A DNA stretch of 64,000 nucleotides from a bacterium (GTDB lineage: Bacteria; SZUA-182; DTGQ01). Location: assembly GCA_040755755.1 (NCBI GenBank), contig JBFLZW010000041.1, forward strand, positions 41,111 to 105,110, written 5' to 3'. Made by a program: the position numbers and the translations under genes. Positions within the stretch are counted from its first letter, which is position 1. The number at the start of each line of letters is the position of its first letter. Below, piece after piece: positions 33,943-42,543 of this stretch. The notes beneath the pieces were generated by a model. It worked only from the letters and a program-made list of their open reading frames with translations, did not search any database and was not told the origin of the DNA.

Positions 33943-35115
33943 ATGAAAGCATTACATTTGGTAACCATGTATTTACCCCTTACTGAGGGGTGGATATATT
34001 CTCAGATAGCAGACCAAAATTCATTGACCAGCACCGTAGGAGCCATCCATCGGTCTGATATTGATTACTATCCATTTCCCGACACCCATGTATTTACTGA
34101 TCAGTGGCCGATTTTTAAAAGAGGAAAAATGAGGAAGCTATTGTACAAGTTTCCCCAAATTGCTATTTATTGGCTTAAGCATAAGTTAAAACAAGGTTCT
34201 TTTGACCTTTTGCACTGCCATTTCGGCGACTTAGGATTTTATGCCCTCCCTTTGAAAAAATATTTACAGATTCCCATGGTCACCATGTTTTATGGATATG
34301 ATGCAACGCAACTCCCTGCTCAAAAACCGATCTGGCGTAAACGGTATTTAGAATTGTTCCAGCATGGGGAAATATTTTTGGTCGAAGGAAACCATATGAA
34401 AAAAACCTTGATGAAACTGGGATGCCCCGAAGAGAAGATCAAAATTTTTCATCTTGGGGTTGACCTCCAAGGTATTCCTTCACAAGCAAAGTATGTTCAG
34501 AAAGGGGAAACACTGAAGCTGCTGGCAGCGGGCGCCTTTCGTGAGAAAAAGGGGCTGCCTTATGCAATTGAAGCATTTGCCCAAGCTAAGCAAGAATGCG
34601 AAGACATGACGCTTACCGTAATAGGCGACTCTCCTGGAGGCGATCGGGAAGAAAGGGAAAAGGAAAGAATTTTACAGGTTGTAAGTCACTATAATATATC
34701 AGATTCTGTAACTTTCCTTGGGTTCCAGCCACATCAAAGGTTCATTGAAGAGTTACAAAAGCATCATCTATTCATCTCTCCGAGCGTTGTAGCCGAAGAT
34801 GGAGACACAGAGGGTGGATCACCCGTATCCATCACTGAGGCATCCGCTGCTAGTCTCCCGATAATCAGTACTTATCACTGCGATATCCCTGAAGTAGTAC
34901 TCCATGAGAGTACAGGACTTTTAGTAAAGGAGAAAGATATTAACGGACTTAAAGAAAGCATATTATACTTTGCAAGTCACAGAGACAAGGTTAATACTTT
35001 CGGTTTGAACGGCCGCCAGCATATAGCTGACGAGTATAACCTCAGTAAACAACTCATCAAATTACAGAGTATTTACAAGGATCTTCTGAGAAAAGAAAGT
35101 ATGACATACAACTGA
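33943..35115 (+). CDS. GT4-family glycosyltransferase
   Basis: A 390-residue GT-B retaining glycosyltransferase. The donor-binding half has AAGAFREKKGLPYAIEAFAQAK and EDGDTEGGSPVSITEASAASLPII, the latter holding the E-x7-E-type motif. The acceptor half begins with MKALHLVTMYLPLTEGWIYS and includes LLHCHFGDLGFYA. It is a cytoplasmic enzyme adding one sugar to the lipid-linked unit; donor and acceptor cannot be told from sequence. AT-rich. Confidence 0.9.
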   Translation: MKALHLVTMYLPLTEGWIYSQIADQNSLTSTVGAIHRSDIDYYPFPDTHVFTDQWPIFKRGKMRKLLYKFPQIAIYWLKHKLKQGSFDLLHCHFGDLGFYALPLKKYLQIPMVTMFYGYDATQLPAQKPIWRKRYLELFQHGEIFLVEGNHMKKTLMKLGCPEEKIKIFHLGVDLQGIPSQAKYVQKGETLKLLAAGAFREKKGLPYAIEAFAQAKQECEDMTLTVIGDSPGGDREEREKERILQVVSHYNISDSVTFLGFQPHQRFIEELQKHHLFISPSVVAEDGDTEGGSPVSITEASAASLPIISTYHCDIPEVVLHESTGLLVKEKDINGLKESILYFASHRDKVNTFGLNGRQHIADEYNLSKQLIKLQSIYKDLLRKESMTYN

Positions 35116-35210
35116 TCCTGATGAATATAGATGAGAAATTATCTACCATGCCCTATTGGCAACATTTCCGAACAGGAATCTAACTTTAGAGAAGATGTTA
35201 TAAGAGAGGA

Positions 35211-36437
35211 ATGAATGCTGGAATGAAAATACTTTTTCTCTATGAAACTATCACTGACCCGCTTTATGAGCTTGGCTCCCAAAACCACAATGCTCGTGTG
35301 CAGGAGTCTTTTCGAAAGATAGGACACGATGTTGTTCTTCTCGACGACTCTCACGACAATAGTAACGGAAAGGTTGCCTCGTATAGAAATTTATATCAGA
35401 GAATCATAAAAAGGTATCTACCGGAACAATTAGCTGTTATCCCCCGCGACATTTATGATATTTATAGAGACAAGGTAATATATAGAAAAAAAGTCGAGAG
35501 TTTTGTGGAAAAAAACCAACCTGAGATGATATTCGAACGATTTACTCCTATGCATACGGCTGGCTTGGAAGTAGCTAAGAGAAAAAAAATCCCTATAATA
35601 ATGGAAGTCCACTCCCCCTGGGAAGAGGTAGGAGAGTATTTTTCTACTGAAAGTCTTCCGTGGTACTCAAAGAATGTGTATAAAAACGCTTTACTTGGGG
35701 CAGACGCTATTATCGTAGTGTCGAGTTCGATGAAAAAATATCTCTGTGACAGGTGGGGAGCTTGTGAAGACAAGATTCATGTGATACCCAATGCTGTGGA
35801 TCAGGAATTTTTTCACCCGGTAATACCCGGTAAGATTGAAAAGATAAAAGATAAATATCATTTGCATGGGAAAAAAATAATTGGTTTCATTGGTAGCATG
35901 GCGCCATATCATGGTCTTAATTATCTTATTGAGGCTTCCAAAGAGGTAGTTCAGCAAGAAAAAAATGTTATTTTCTTGCTGATTGGGTCTTTCAGAAAGG
36001 AGGAGGCTAAAAAAGCGGTCCTGGATGAAATTGATAATTACGGATTGCAGGATTATTTTCTCTTTACGGGAAAAGTAAATTACCTTGATATCCCCTCTTA
36101 TATTGATTGTATGGACATTTGTGTTCTGCCATCAGGCAATAATTGGTATGGCTCCCCTATCAAACTATTTGAGTATGGGGCACGAGGCAAACTGGTAATT
36201 GCAGGGCGACTATCGCCTATCGAAGATGTCATTGAGGATAGCCGGGAGGGTATTCTTTTTGATCCAAAGAGTCCGAAAGATTTGGCCAGGAAAATACTGT
36301 ATGCACTGAGGGAACACGACAACATCAAAGATATGGGCTTACAGCTTCAGAGGAAAATATCAGCTAACCATACATGGGCGCATAATGCGAGCCGGATCCA
36401 ATCTATTGCTAACGGGTTGATGAGACGAGATCATTGA
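35211..36437 (+). CDS. GT4-family glycosyltransferase
   Basis: A 408-residue GT-B enzyme. Features are MKILFLYETITDPLYELGSQ near the start, VIPNAVDQEFFHP, IIGFIGSMAPYHGLNYLIEA and the C-terminal donor site region around LPSGNNWYGSPIKLFEYGARGK. Two starts are possible (35211, or 35223 which begins MKILFLY); GAGAGGA sits very close to the first and at better distance from the second. Codon and base use are AT-rich like the previous gene. Confidence 0.9.
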   Translation: MNAGMKILFLYETITDPLYELGSQNHNARVQESFRKIGHDVVLLDDSHDNSNGKVASYRNLYQRIIKRYLPEQLAVIPRDIYDIYRDKVIYRKKVESFVEKNQPEMIFERFTPMHTAGLEVAKRKKIPIIMEVHSPWEEVGEYFSTESLPWYSKNVYKNALLGADAIIVVSSSMKKYLCDRWGACEDKIHVIPNAVDQEFFHPVIPGKIEKIKDKYHLHGKKIIGFIGSMAPYHGLNYLIEASKEVVQQEKNVIFLLIGSFRKEEAKKAVLDEIDNYGLQDYFLFTGKVNYLDIPSYIDCMDICVLPSGNNWYGSPIKLFEYGARGKLVIAGRLSPIEDVIEDSREGILFDPKSPKDLARKILYALREHDNIKDMGLQLQRKISANHTWAHNASRIQSIANGLMRRDH

Positions 36438-36520
36438 CCGTTACCGTAAAGGGTCCTTTCGTTCGTATGCGGAAAATTAAACAGGATCATCAAATAAATT
36501 AAATTAGTGAGAGTATACTA

Positions 36521-37663
36521 ATGATACATATTCTTCATGTCGTAGGTGCCCGTCCTAATTTTATGAAAGCGGCTCCGGTCATAGCCGCTTTGGATCAATA
36601 TAACGGTTTTCGGCAGACATTGGTTCATACCGGTCAGCATTATGATACCAACATGTCAGACATTTTCTTTCATCAATTAGGGATTCCGAAGGCCGACTTT
36701 AATCTGGAGGTTGGTTCAGGGTCTCATGCCCAGCAGACATCCCAGATTATCTGCCGCTTTGAGCCGGTAGTGCTTGAGCAAAAGCCCGATCTCGTTCTGG
36801 TCTATGGTGACGTTAATTCTACTGTGTCTGCGGCCATAGTCTGCACAAAGATCGGCATTCCCGTAGGGCATGTGGAGGCAGGCCTGCGTTCATTCGACCG
36901 CACGATGCCGGAGGAAATCAACCGCTTGCTCACGGATCAAATGGCTGATCTGCTTTTTACCTCGTCGATAGATGGTAACGAAAACCTGAGACGGGAAGGC
37001 ATTGATGATAAAAAAGTCCATCTGGTGGGTAATGTCATGATTGATACATTGATTCGCTTGCTGCCGAAAGCAGATGATGAGATATTCAAGTGGCTGACAG
37101 GAAATGGACAAAGCCCAACGGCAGCCAGCGAAAAGAGTTGGCTACATGAACTTATCAATGGCCCCTATGCTCTGGTCACTCTGCATCGTCCCTCGAATGT
37201 TGATGATCCTGTCATGCTGCGGAAAATTATCCTGACCCTTAGTGAGATCAGTCACTCCGTGCCGGTTATTTTCCCTATCCATCCCCGCACCCGGCAAAGA
37301 CTTCAGGGCTTACAACTCGATCTCGACTATGAACAGTTTAAGCTGATCGAGCCGATCGGCTATCTTGAGTTTCTTGCCTTGCAGCGCCGGGCAAAGGTAA
37401 TCATTACCGACTCAGGGGGCATCCAGGAAGAGACAACTTTTCTGGGCATCCCCTGCCTGACTGTGCGGGAGAATACCGAGCGTCCGGTTACTATCACAAC
37501 AGGCACCAATATCCTGGTAGGGCAGGATATGAAGCGGCTTAAGGAAGAGGTGGAAAGATTGCTGGCCGGAGCAGGGGGAAAAGGTACAATACCTCCCTTA
37601 TGGGATGGTAAAGCAAGTGAGCGCATTGCGATGGTTTTAAAAGAATGGCTGTGCTCCGCTTAA
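36521..37663 (+). CDS. wecB: UDP-N-acetylglucosamine 2-epimerase (non-hydrolysing)
   Basis: Interconverts UDP-GlcNAc and UDP-ManNAc. It has 380 residues with the family hallmarks GARPNFMKAAPVIAAL, TGQHYDTNMSD, VYGDVNSTVSAA, HVEAGLRSFDRTMPEEINR and TDSGGIQEE. It is more GC-rich than the genes on either side, so it may have a different origin. No UDP-ManNAc dehydrogenase (wecC) is seen, so ManNAc itself may be the incorporated sugar, or wecC is elsewhere. Confidence 0.95.
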   Translation: MIHILHVVGARPNFMKAAPVIAALDQYNGFRQTLVHTGQHYDTNMSDIFFHQLGIPKADFNLEVGSGSHAQQTSQIICRFEPVVLEQKPDLVLVYGDVNSTVSAAIVCTKIGIPVGHVEAGLRSFDRTMPEEINRLLTDQMADLLFTSSIDGNENLRREGIDDKKVHLVGNVMIDTLIRLLPKADDEIFKWLTGNGQSPTAASEKSWLHELINGPYALVTLHRPSNVDDPVMLRKIILTLSEISHSVPVIFPIHPRTRQRLQGLQLDLDYEQFKLIEPIGYLEFLALQRRAKVIITDSGGIQEETTFLGIPCLTVRENTERPVTITTGTNILVGQDMKRLKEEVERLLAGAGGKGTIPPLWDGKASERIAMVLKEWLCSA

Positions 37664-37666
37664 CCA

Positions 37667-39289
37667 ATGGAGATTAGAGGGGTCGGAGGGCGTTTTTTCA
37701 TAGTTGTTGCCCGAAAATTAATAAAGTACACTCTTATTTGGCTAACTTCACAAACTATCACGAAAACTATGATCCAAATACAAGACTTAGTTTATAAAAA
37801 AAATTATAGCTCTCTTGTTTTTATTTTGATGGCTATAGGAGGAATATTAGTTGGTAATTTCCTTGCAAAATATCCATTAACCACAGTAGTCTTTTTAGGA
37901 ATATTGATTGTGATGGTGTATTTTATTTTACACCCCAGGAGGATATCAGTTTATTACTTATCCTTTTTTATTGTGTACTGTATTGTTTCCGGGAATTTGA
38001 CTTTTCCCACCCTTTTTTTTATAGGCTCCATTGGAATTTATCCTCATGATTTCTTCATTGCAGGAATACTAAGCCTTAATTTATTTTATTTTATAAGAGT
38101 AATTTTTTTTAATGTAAAATACAAACTTAATATTGAATCATTTTTTATTATTGCCTTTTTAGGTTATTTAATATTTCTATTTTTAATGCCTTTACTCCAA
38201 AAAAGCGGGCTTCACGAAGGTGCTGGTAATGAAACTCGTTTTATTATCCTCTATTCGACCTTCTTTACAGCAAGTTTTTTTCTCAGGGACCAGAAAGATT
38301 GCCTCTCTTTACTTTGGGTATGTTTCTTAGGGGTTATGCTTTATTGCATTATTTACCTTAGTATGTATTTCTGGCCTGGTAATCCTTTGAGAGCTTTTCT
38401 TCCTGATTATGGCTATGCCGACTATAGACTATCTTATGCTTCCAAGAGTATACCTACTTTGTTCCCGTTCTTTCTTTCGGCAATTTTCCTCCAGTCAAAG
38501 ATAATTAATAAGAAAATAGTATATCTAGGTTTTCTTTTATCACTATCCTATATATTCTTATCCCTATCCAGAGCGACATGGTTAGTTTTAATGTTTTTAG
38601 TTCCTCTGCAAATTATGTTTATAAAAAGAAAATCAATTAGGTTTTCATTTTTAAAAAGCCTTAAAAAGTTATTCATTATAGGATTCATCATATCTTTTTT
38701 GGTACATATCCCTTTTCTCATAAATAATAGCTATTCTGTCGTTCTCAAGGACAGGTTTTTTTCTGCAATCAGGGTTCTAAACATGAACTTAGATGATATA
38801 TTAACAAGCAACGATAGTACTTATTCCAGATGGATCTCATACCAATTAATTTGGGAAAATATTAAAGAGTCGCCGATATTCGGCAAAGGGTTGGGAGCAT
38901 TCATTTCTCGAGGTCAAAGTTTTAAATTTCAGCATGCTTTTTTAAATAAAGTTGATTCAACATATCTTGTTTACTGGTTTAAGGGAGGAGTCATCTGGTT
39001 AGCAATTTTTATTGCTATGATTCTATCCATTATGAAAAAATCCTATAGTAATATGAAAAATGCAAATAACGAGGTAGAATTACTCCTTGCAGTATCTATA
39101 TTTTTCGGTCTGTTGAATACTGTGATCATAGCAGGTCAAGATTTGATTTTATTTTATGGTTTGCAGATTAATTCTATAGCGGTCCTTTTCGCTATTGTGG
39201 TTCAATGGGACGAAATATTTAAAGAGAATCGTAAGGTAACATTTGTAAATACCTATTTAGATGGACAATCCTGCCAACGATACTCATAA
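37667..39289 (+). CDS. Wzy-like O-antigen polymerase/ligase
   Basis: A 540-residue, very hydrophobic protein with about 11-12 membrane segments and a large extracytoplasmic loop around YGYADYRLSYASKSIPTLFPF and the SNDSTYSRWISYQLIWENIKESPIFGKGLGAF segment, the usual O-antigen ligase (PF04932) pattern with a G-x-G-x-G-like GKGLGAF motif. This is the most AT-rich gene of the window. The frame opens at 37667, three bases after wecB; the first 34 residues are unlike the rest, and ATG 37769 (MIQIQDLVYKK) may be the true start. The likely role is periplasmic polymerisation of the repeat unit. Confidence 0.82.
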   Translation: MEIRGVGGRFFIVVARKLIKYTLIWLTSQTITKTMIQIQDLVYKKNYSSLVFILMAIGGILVGNFLAKYPLTTVVFLGILIVMVYFILHPRRISVYYLSFFIVYCIVSGNLTFPTLFFIGSIGIYPHDFFIAGILSLNLFYFIRVIFFNVKYKLNIESFFIIAFLGYLIFLFLMPLLQKSGLHEGAGNETRFIILYSTFFTASFFLRDQKDCLSLLWVCFLGVMLYCIIYLSMYFWPGNPLRAFLPDYGYADYRLSYASKSIPTLFPFFLSAIFLQSKIINKKIVYLGFLLSLSYIFLSLSRATWLVLMFLVPLQIMFIKRKSIRFSFLKSLKKLFIIGFIISFLVHIPFLINNSYSVVLKDRFFSAIRVLNMNLDDILTSNDSTYSRWISYQLIWENIKESPIFGKGLGAFISRGQSFKFQHAFLNKVDSTYLVYWFKGGVIWLAIFIAMILSIMKKSYSNMKNANNEVELLLAVSIFFGLLNTVIIAGQDLILFYGLQINSIAVLFAIVVQWDEIFKENRKVTFVNTYLDGQSCQRYS

Positions 39290-39301
39290 ATAGTAATATT
39301 C

Positions 39302-40579
39302 ATGCCTCCCATACTCCTCGCCAATAAATTCTTTTACCTCAATGGTGGCTCGGAAACCGTTTTCTTCCAGGAGCGTGACTTCCTCAAGCAAAAAGGGTTC
39401 AAAGTCATCGATTTTTCAATGCAGCACCCCAAAAACCTTGAGTCGGAATACGCTGATTTTTTCGTCTCCAATGTAGATTACAATACAGCCGCTCGTGGCT
39501 TCCGCCACCGGGCAAAGATTGCCAGGGATTTCATCTCAAATCCTGAAGCGATACGGAAAATACAAACCCTTGCCGCACAAGAGCGCCCGGCGCTGGCTCA
39601 CCTGCACAACATTTACCACCAGCTCACTCCCTCGATTATCCCTGCCCTCCGCGAAAGCGGGGTAAAGGTAATTCTGACCCTGCATGATTATAAGCTGGTG
39701 TGTCCCTCCTATCTCATGATAAGTAACGAAGCCATTTGTGACCACTGTCAGGGGCAGTACTTTTGGAAGGCTGTGAAAAACAGGTGCCTGGATGGCTCCC
39801 TTTTTAAGAGTTTGATATTGAGTTGTGAGGCTTACTGGCACGCATGGGCAAAGAGCTATGAGGCAGTAGACCTTTTCCTTTCTCCCAGCCGGTTTTTAGC
39901 TGATCTGGTCAGTCAGAACCGGCTCAAGGGGCAAAAGGTTTTCGTACTTCATAATGGGATCGATCTTCAACGGTATTCACCGAGCGGGAAAGATGAAGGA
40001 TATATTCTCTACTTCGGGCGGTTGTCGAGAGAGAAGGGAATTGAAACTTTACTCAAGGCATACACCCAATTTCTCTCATCCTCCTTCCCCATCAGGATTA
40101 TCGGAACCGGCCCTCTGGAAAGTGCGCTGAGATCAGAATACCGGAACGTTGAATTCTGCGGGTACAAGGCTGGTGAAGAGTTGAGAAGGTATATTGATGA
40201 GTCTTCCTTTGTAGTTGTGCCTTCTGAATGGAATGAAAACTGCTCTATGGTGGTTCTGGAATCTATGGCTATGGGAAAGCCTGTTATTGGTTCGCGGATA
40301 GGAGGGATTCCCGAACAGATCGAGGATGGAGAGACGGGATACCTGTTTAGCATGGGGAACATTGAGGAACTGGCGGCCAAAATGGAGGATTTGATTACTC
40401 ACCCGCAGTTGCGGCGGGAAATGGGGTATAAGGCCAGAAAGAAGGTTGAGCGGGAATACTCCCTCACCCGGCATTGCTCGGAACTATTGAAGATCTATGA
40501 TCAGGTTCTTGGAGGGAATTTATCCGACAAGAGGCAGGATGAGGAAAGTTCAGTAAGAAATCAAGGCGTTCAGATATGA
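39302..40579 (+). CDS. GT4-family glycosyltransferase
   Basis: A 425-residue GT-B enzyme. The N-terminal half begins PPILLANKFFYLNGGSETVFFQE and contains HLHNIYHQLTPSIIPAL and TLHDYKLVCPSYLM with a small Cys pair (ICDHC). The donor half has YFGRLSREKGIETLLKAY, SEWNENCSMVVLESMAMGKPVIGS with an E-x7-E-like motif, and GGIPEQIEDGETGYL. The organisation is typical of capsule and EPS transferases. GC content returns to the level of the flanking chromosome. It overlaps the next small gene by 4 bp (ATGA). Confidence 0.92.
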   Translation: MPPILLANKFFYLNGGSETVFFQERDFLKQKGFKVIDFSMQHPKNLESEYADFFVSNVDYNTAARGFRHRAKIARDFISNPEAIRKIQTLAAQERPALAHLHNIYHQLTPSIIPALRESGVKVILTLHDYKLVCPSYLMISNEAICDHCQGQYFWKAVKNRCLDGSLFKSLILSCEAYWHAWAKSYEAVDLFLSPSRFLADLVSQNRLKGQKVFVLHNGIDLQRYSPSGKDEGYILYFGRLSREKGIETLLKAYTQFLSSSFPIRIIGTGPLESALRSEYRNVEFCGYKAGEELRRYIDESSFVVVPSEWNENCSMVVLESMAMGKPVIGSRIGGIPEQIEDGETGYLFSMGNIEELAAKMEDLITHPQLRREMGYKARKKVEREYSLTRHCSELLKIYDQVLGGNLSDKRQDEESSVRNQGVQI

Positions 40580-40836
40580 AAAAAATAGAGCTTAGCAGTC
40601 ATGCCGTATTAAAAGTAGAAATATTAAAAAAACATGGTATTATAATTGATGAGGATTTTGTGAATGAGGTGATAATTTCGCCGGATAAAATCGATAGGGG
40701 ATATAAAGGGAGATTAATTGCTCAGAAGGAATTAGATAAAGAGCATGTTTTGAGAGTTGTTTATGAGAATAAGCCGGAGCATATTTTAGTAATAACTCTG
40801 TACCCCGGCAAAAAGGAACGATATGAGAAAGATTAG
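40576..40836 (+). CDS. DUF4258-like small protein (possible toxin partner)
   Basis: An 86-residue protein with SSHAVLKVEILKKHGIIIDEDFVNEVI and a following beta-rich segment (HVLRVVYENKPEHILVITLYP), resembling DUF4258 proteins, some of which look like RelE/BrnT-type toxins. Assignment is from memory of the family pattern. It starts within the end of the glycosyltransferase gene (ATGA) and overlaps the following DUF2283-like gene by 14 bp, so all three are translated in a coupled way. Confidence 0.65.
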   Translation: MKKIELSSHAVLKVEILKKHGIIIDEDFVNEVIISPDKIDRGYKGRLIAQKELDKEHVLRVVYENKPEHILVITLYPGKKERYEKD

Positions 40837-41032
40837 ATATAGCAAGGACGTAGATGCCCTCCTGATAGAATTATCCGATAAACCCATTGATCATGCCGAG
40901 GAATCGGGACGGTTTATTCTTCACCTCACTAAGGATGGAGAGCCAGTGCTTTTAGAAATTTTAGATGCAAAAGAGTTTGTGATCAATTCTTTTACGAGCG
41001 TGGTAGAAGAGAGAGAAGTAGCTATTTCCTGA
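40823..41032 (+). CDS. DUF2283-like small protein
   Basis: A 69-residue protein following the DUF2283 pattern: IRYSKDVDALLIELSDKPIDHAEE, then FILHLTKDGEPVLLEILDAKEFV. DUF2283 genes are often found directly after DUF4258 genes, suggesting a toxin-antitoxin-like pair, but no activity is established to my knowledge. It overlaps the upstream gene by 14 bp. Confidence 0.7.
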   Translation: MRKIRYSKDVDALLIELSDKPIDHAEESGRFILHLTKDGEPVLLEILDAKEFVINSFTSVVEEREVAIS

Positions 41033-41245
41033 CTCTGTGCTGGCTGGTCGAGCATGCTTACAAGAAAAGTGCACAATCAGGGATCGCCCTTCGGGTAGCC
41101 TTTGGAATGCGGGCAGCAGCCGTAGTTATCGTGGAAGCGGCTTCCATCCGCTTGAATAAGGCCAGGGGGATGGGCTTGAGTTTTAATCCCGAACAGTGAA
41201 TTTCTCTCTTGATATAGAGGTAAAAATAGATTAAAGTGATGAAAG

Positions 41246-41476
41246 ATGATAAAAAATAATCGTTTTAAAAAGCAAAATTCAATGAATAAACAAAGAACTA
41301 TGACCACATCAGAAACTATGGAGTGCTTGCAAACTTCTAAGCCTGCTCTTTTGAAAATGGTTCATCAGGGTAAGATAAGAGCAAATAAGGCAGGACGTGA
41401 ATACCGTTTTTTAAAATCTGAGTTAGACCGATTTCTTTTAGGCGAAATCGAACCATTAAATGCTGCATCGAAATGA
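41246..41476 (+). CDS. Excisionase-type helix-turn-helix protein
   Basis: A 76-residue protein whose core (MTTSETMECLQTSKPALLKMVHQGKIRA, then GREYRFLKSELDRFL) is the HTH_17/excisionase MerR-like fold: helix-turn-helix followed by a two-strand wing. The start could be 41246 or an internal ATG at 41282. Despite the family name, no integrase or attachment site is visible nearby, so it may be a regulator of the downstream coiled-coil gene, which it overlaps by 4 bp. Confidence 0.75.
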   Translation: MIKNNRFKKQNSMNKQRTMTTSETMECLQTSKPALLKMVHQGKIRANKAGREYRFLKSELDRFLLGEIEPLNAASK

Positions 41477-41982
41477 TACCTAAGATCACATTCCCAAAAG
41501 AAATGGCTAAAAAGGTAGTCAAGAAAGTATCGCTGGAAGTAATCTATGAGGTACTTGAAGAGCGAAGCGCGGAAATCAAGGCGGATGTAGCTGAATTAAA
41601 AACAGATGTAAGGGAGCTTAAGCAAAAGCGGGAAGAGGATTTCCGGTGCCTGAACCAAAAGATTGATACTGAAATCGGACAGGTAAGGCAGGAAATCGGA
41701 CAACTGAACCAAAAGATTGATACTCAGATCGGGGGAGTAAGACAAGAGATAGGCCAGTTGAACCAAAAGATTGACACTGGAATCGGACAGGTAAGGCAGG
41801 AAATCGGCCAGTTGAACCAAAAGATTGATACTGAAATCGGACAGGTAAACCAGCGAATTGATACCCTTGGACAAAGAGTTGACAACTCAGGTACTCAATT
41901 AAATCAAAGAATGGATACCATCATACAGATGCTCATAGATATGAACCGGCAGTTAGTTGAAATAGCCAAACAGAAAAGCTAG
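41473..41982 (+). CDS. Coiled-coil protein built of 18-residue repeats
   Basis: A 169-residue protein of unknown function. After a basic N-terminus (MIPKITFPKEMAKKVVKKVS) and a Glu/Lys-rich helix, it has about 3.5 tandem 18-residue units NQKIDTEIGQVRQEIGQL at 61-78, 79-96, 97-114 and 115 onward, then a degenerate continuation (NQRIDTLGQRVDNS). The pattern of Ile/Val/Leu gives a long helix that should oligomerise. No membrane segment or signal peptide is seen. It is co-translated with the helix-turn-helix gene (ATGA overlap). It resembles small coiled-coil proteins paired with HTH proteins in other genomes, but I cannot name a family with certainty. Confidence 0.75.
   Translation: MIPKITFPKEMAKKVVKKVSLEVIYEVLEERSAEIKADVAELKTDVRELKQKREEDFRCLNQKIDTEIGQVRQEIGQLNQKIDTQIGGVRQEIGQLNQKIDTGIGQVRQEIGQLNQKIDTEIGQVNQRIDTLGQRVDNSGTQLNQRMDTIIQMLIDMNRQLVEIAKQKS
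41653..41865 (+). repeat. Tandem 54-bp repeats encoding the coiled coil
   Basis: Units at 41653-41706, 41707-41760, 41761-41814 and a partial one from 41815 are near identical at the DNA level, suggesting recent expansion by slippage or unequal crossing-over. Confidence 0.85.
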
Positions 41983-42274
41983 TCGGTCCCGGAAGGTGTC
42001 GTTACCACCATTCCGAGACCTGGCCTGCTCGACATGAGACTGTCGATACGGCGTATACACATCATTGCCCAAGAGCAAGAGAAGGGCAAAGGAAAATCCT
42101 TTCCCATCAAAACACACCAAAACGCACTATTTTCTCTGGGCGGATATTCCCTGAGGCCCTGGTTGGCAATACCAGCAGTGACACACACAGGGTGAGAGGT
42201 GTCGGGCCTATCCCATAAGCCAGGGCTGAAACCTGGATAAGTTATTGAGGGATATCCCAATTATTACACTACCC

Positions 42275-42475
42275 AAGGTGGATTCTCTCATTCACCCTTA
42301 CCCAGCATCCCCTGCCACAGAGGCTCCCTGCCTCAAGAGCATTTTCATTTGCATGAGGCTACTTACCAAAAAGCCCCCTCACCCCAGCCCTCTCCCCAAA
42401 GGGGCGAGGGAGAATTGTAGCCCTCTGAGCGGAGCGAGGGAGAAAAACATCTTCCTGAGCTCAATATCTCCTGGG
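42275..42475. repeat. Family A-type repeat cluster
   Basis: Contains CATTCACCCTTACCCAGCAT with CTGCCACAG(A/G)GGCTCCCTGC (shared with 10-118), then GGCTACTTACCAAAAAGCC and CCCTCACCCCAGCCCTCTCC with GGGGCGAGGGAGAA. The second half matches the segment at 46628-46715 inside the GH2-like gene. Confidence 0.75.
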
Positions 42476-42511
42476 CGAGAATTCCATCATAAAGCGAAAG
42501 CCCCCCATAAT

Positions 42512-42536
42512 CCACAGAGAGACACAAGGAGCAGAG
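42512..42536 (+). repeat. CACAGAG-type dispersed repeat (family B), copy 4
   Basis: CCACAGAGAGACACAAGGAG followed by CAGAG lies 8 bases upstream of the radical SAM gene; its AAGGAG could even act as a distant ribosome site. It is shorter than the other copies. Confidence 0.55.
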
Positions 42537-42543
42537 TACATAC

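Larger units (their letters stand above)
41983..42543. other. Repeat-rich intergenic region
   Basis: About 560 bp without a convincing gene. It holds a CCAGG/CCTGG mini-hairpin (42220-42236), family A-type text at 42275-42475 and a family B copy at 42512-42536 immediately before the radical SAM gene. Confidence 0.55.

Noticed and set aside
41246-41476. Mobile element or prophage suggested by the excisionase-like gene
   Set aside because: No integrase, tRNA or attachment-site duplication is visible nearby; the HTH fold is also common in plain regulators.
41653-41865. Regular repeats resembling a CRISPR array
   Set aside because: The 54-bp units are contiguous, without unique spacers, and are in frame within a coiled-coil gene.
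41979-42260. 93-codon minus-strand open frame
   Set aside because: Lies in repeat-rich intergenic sequence without a start signal or motif.
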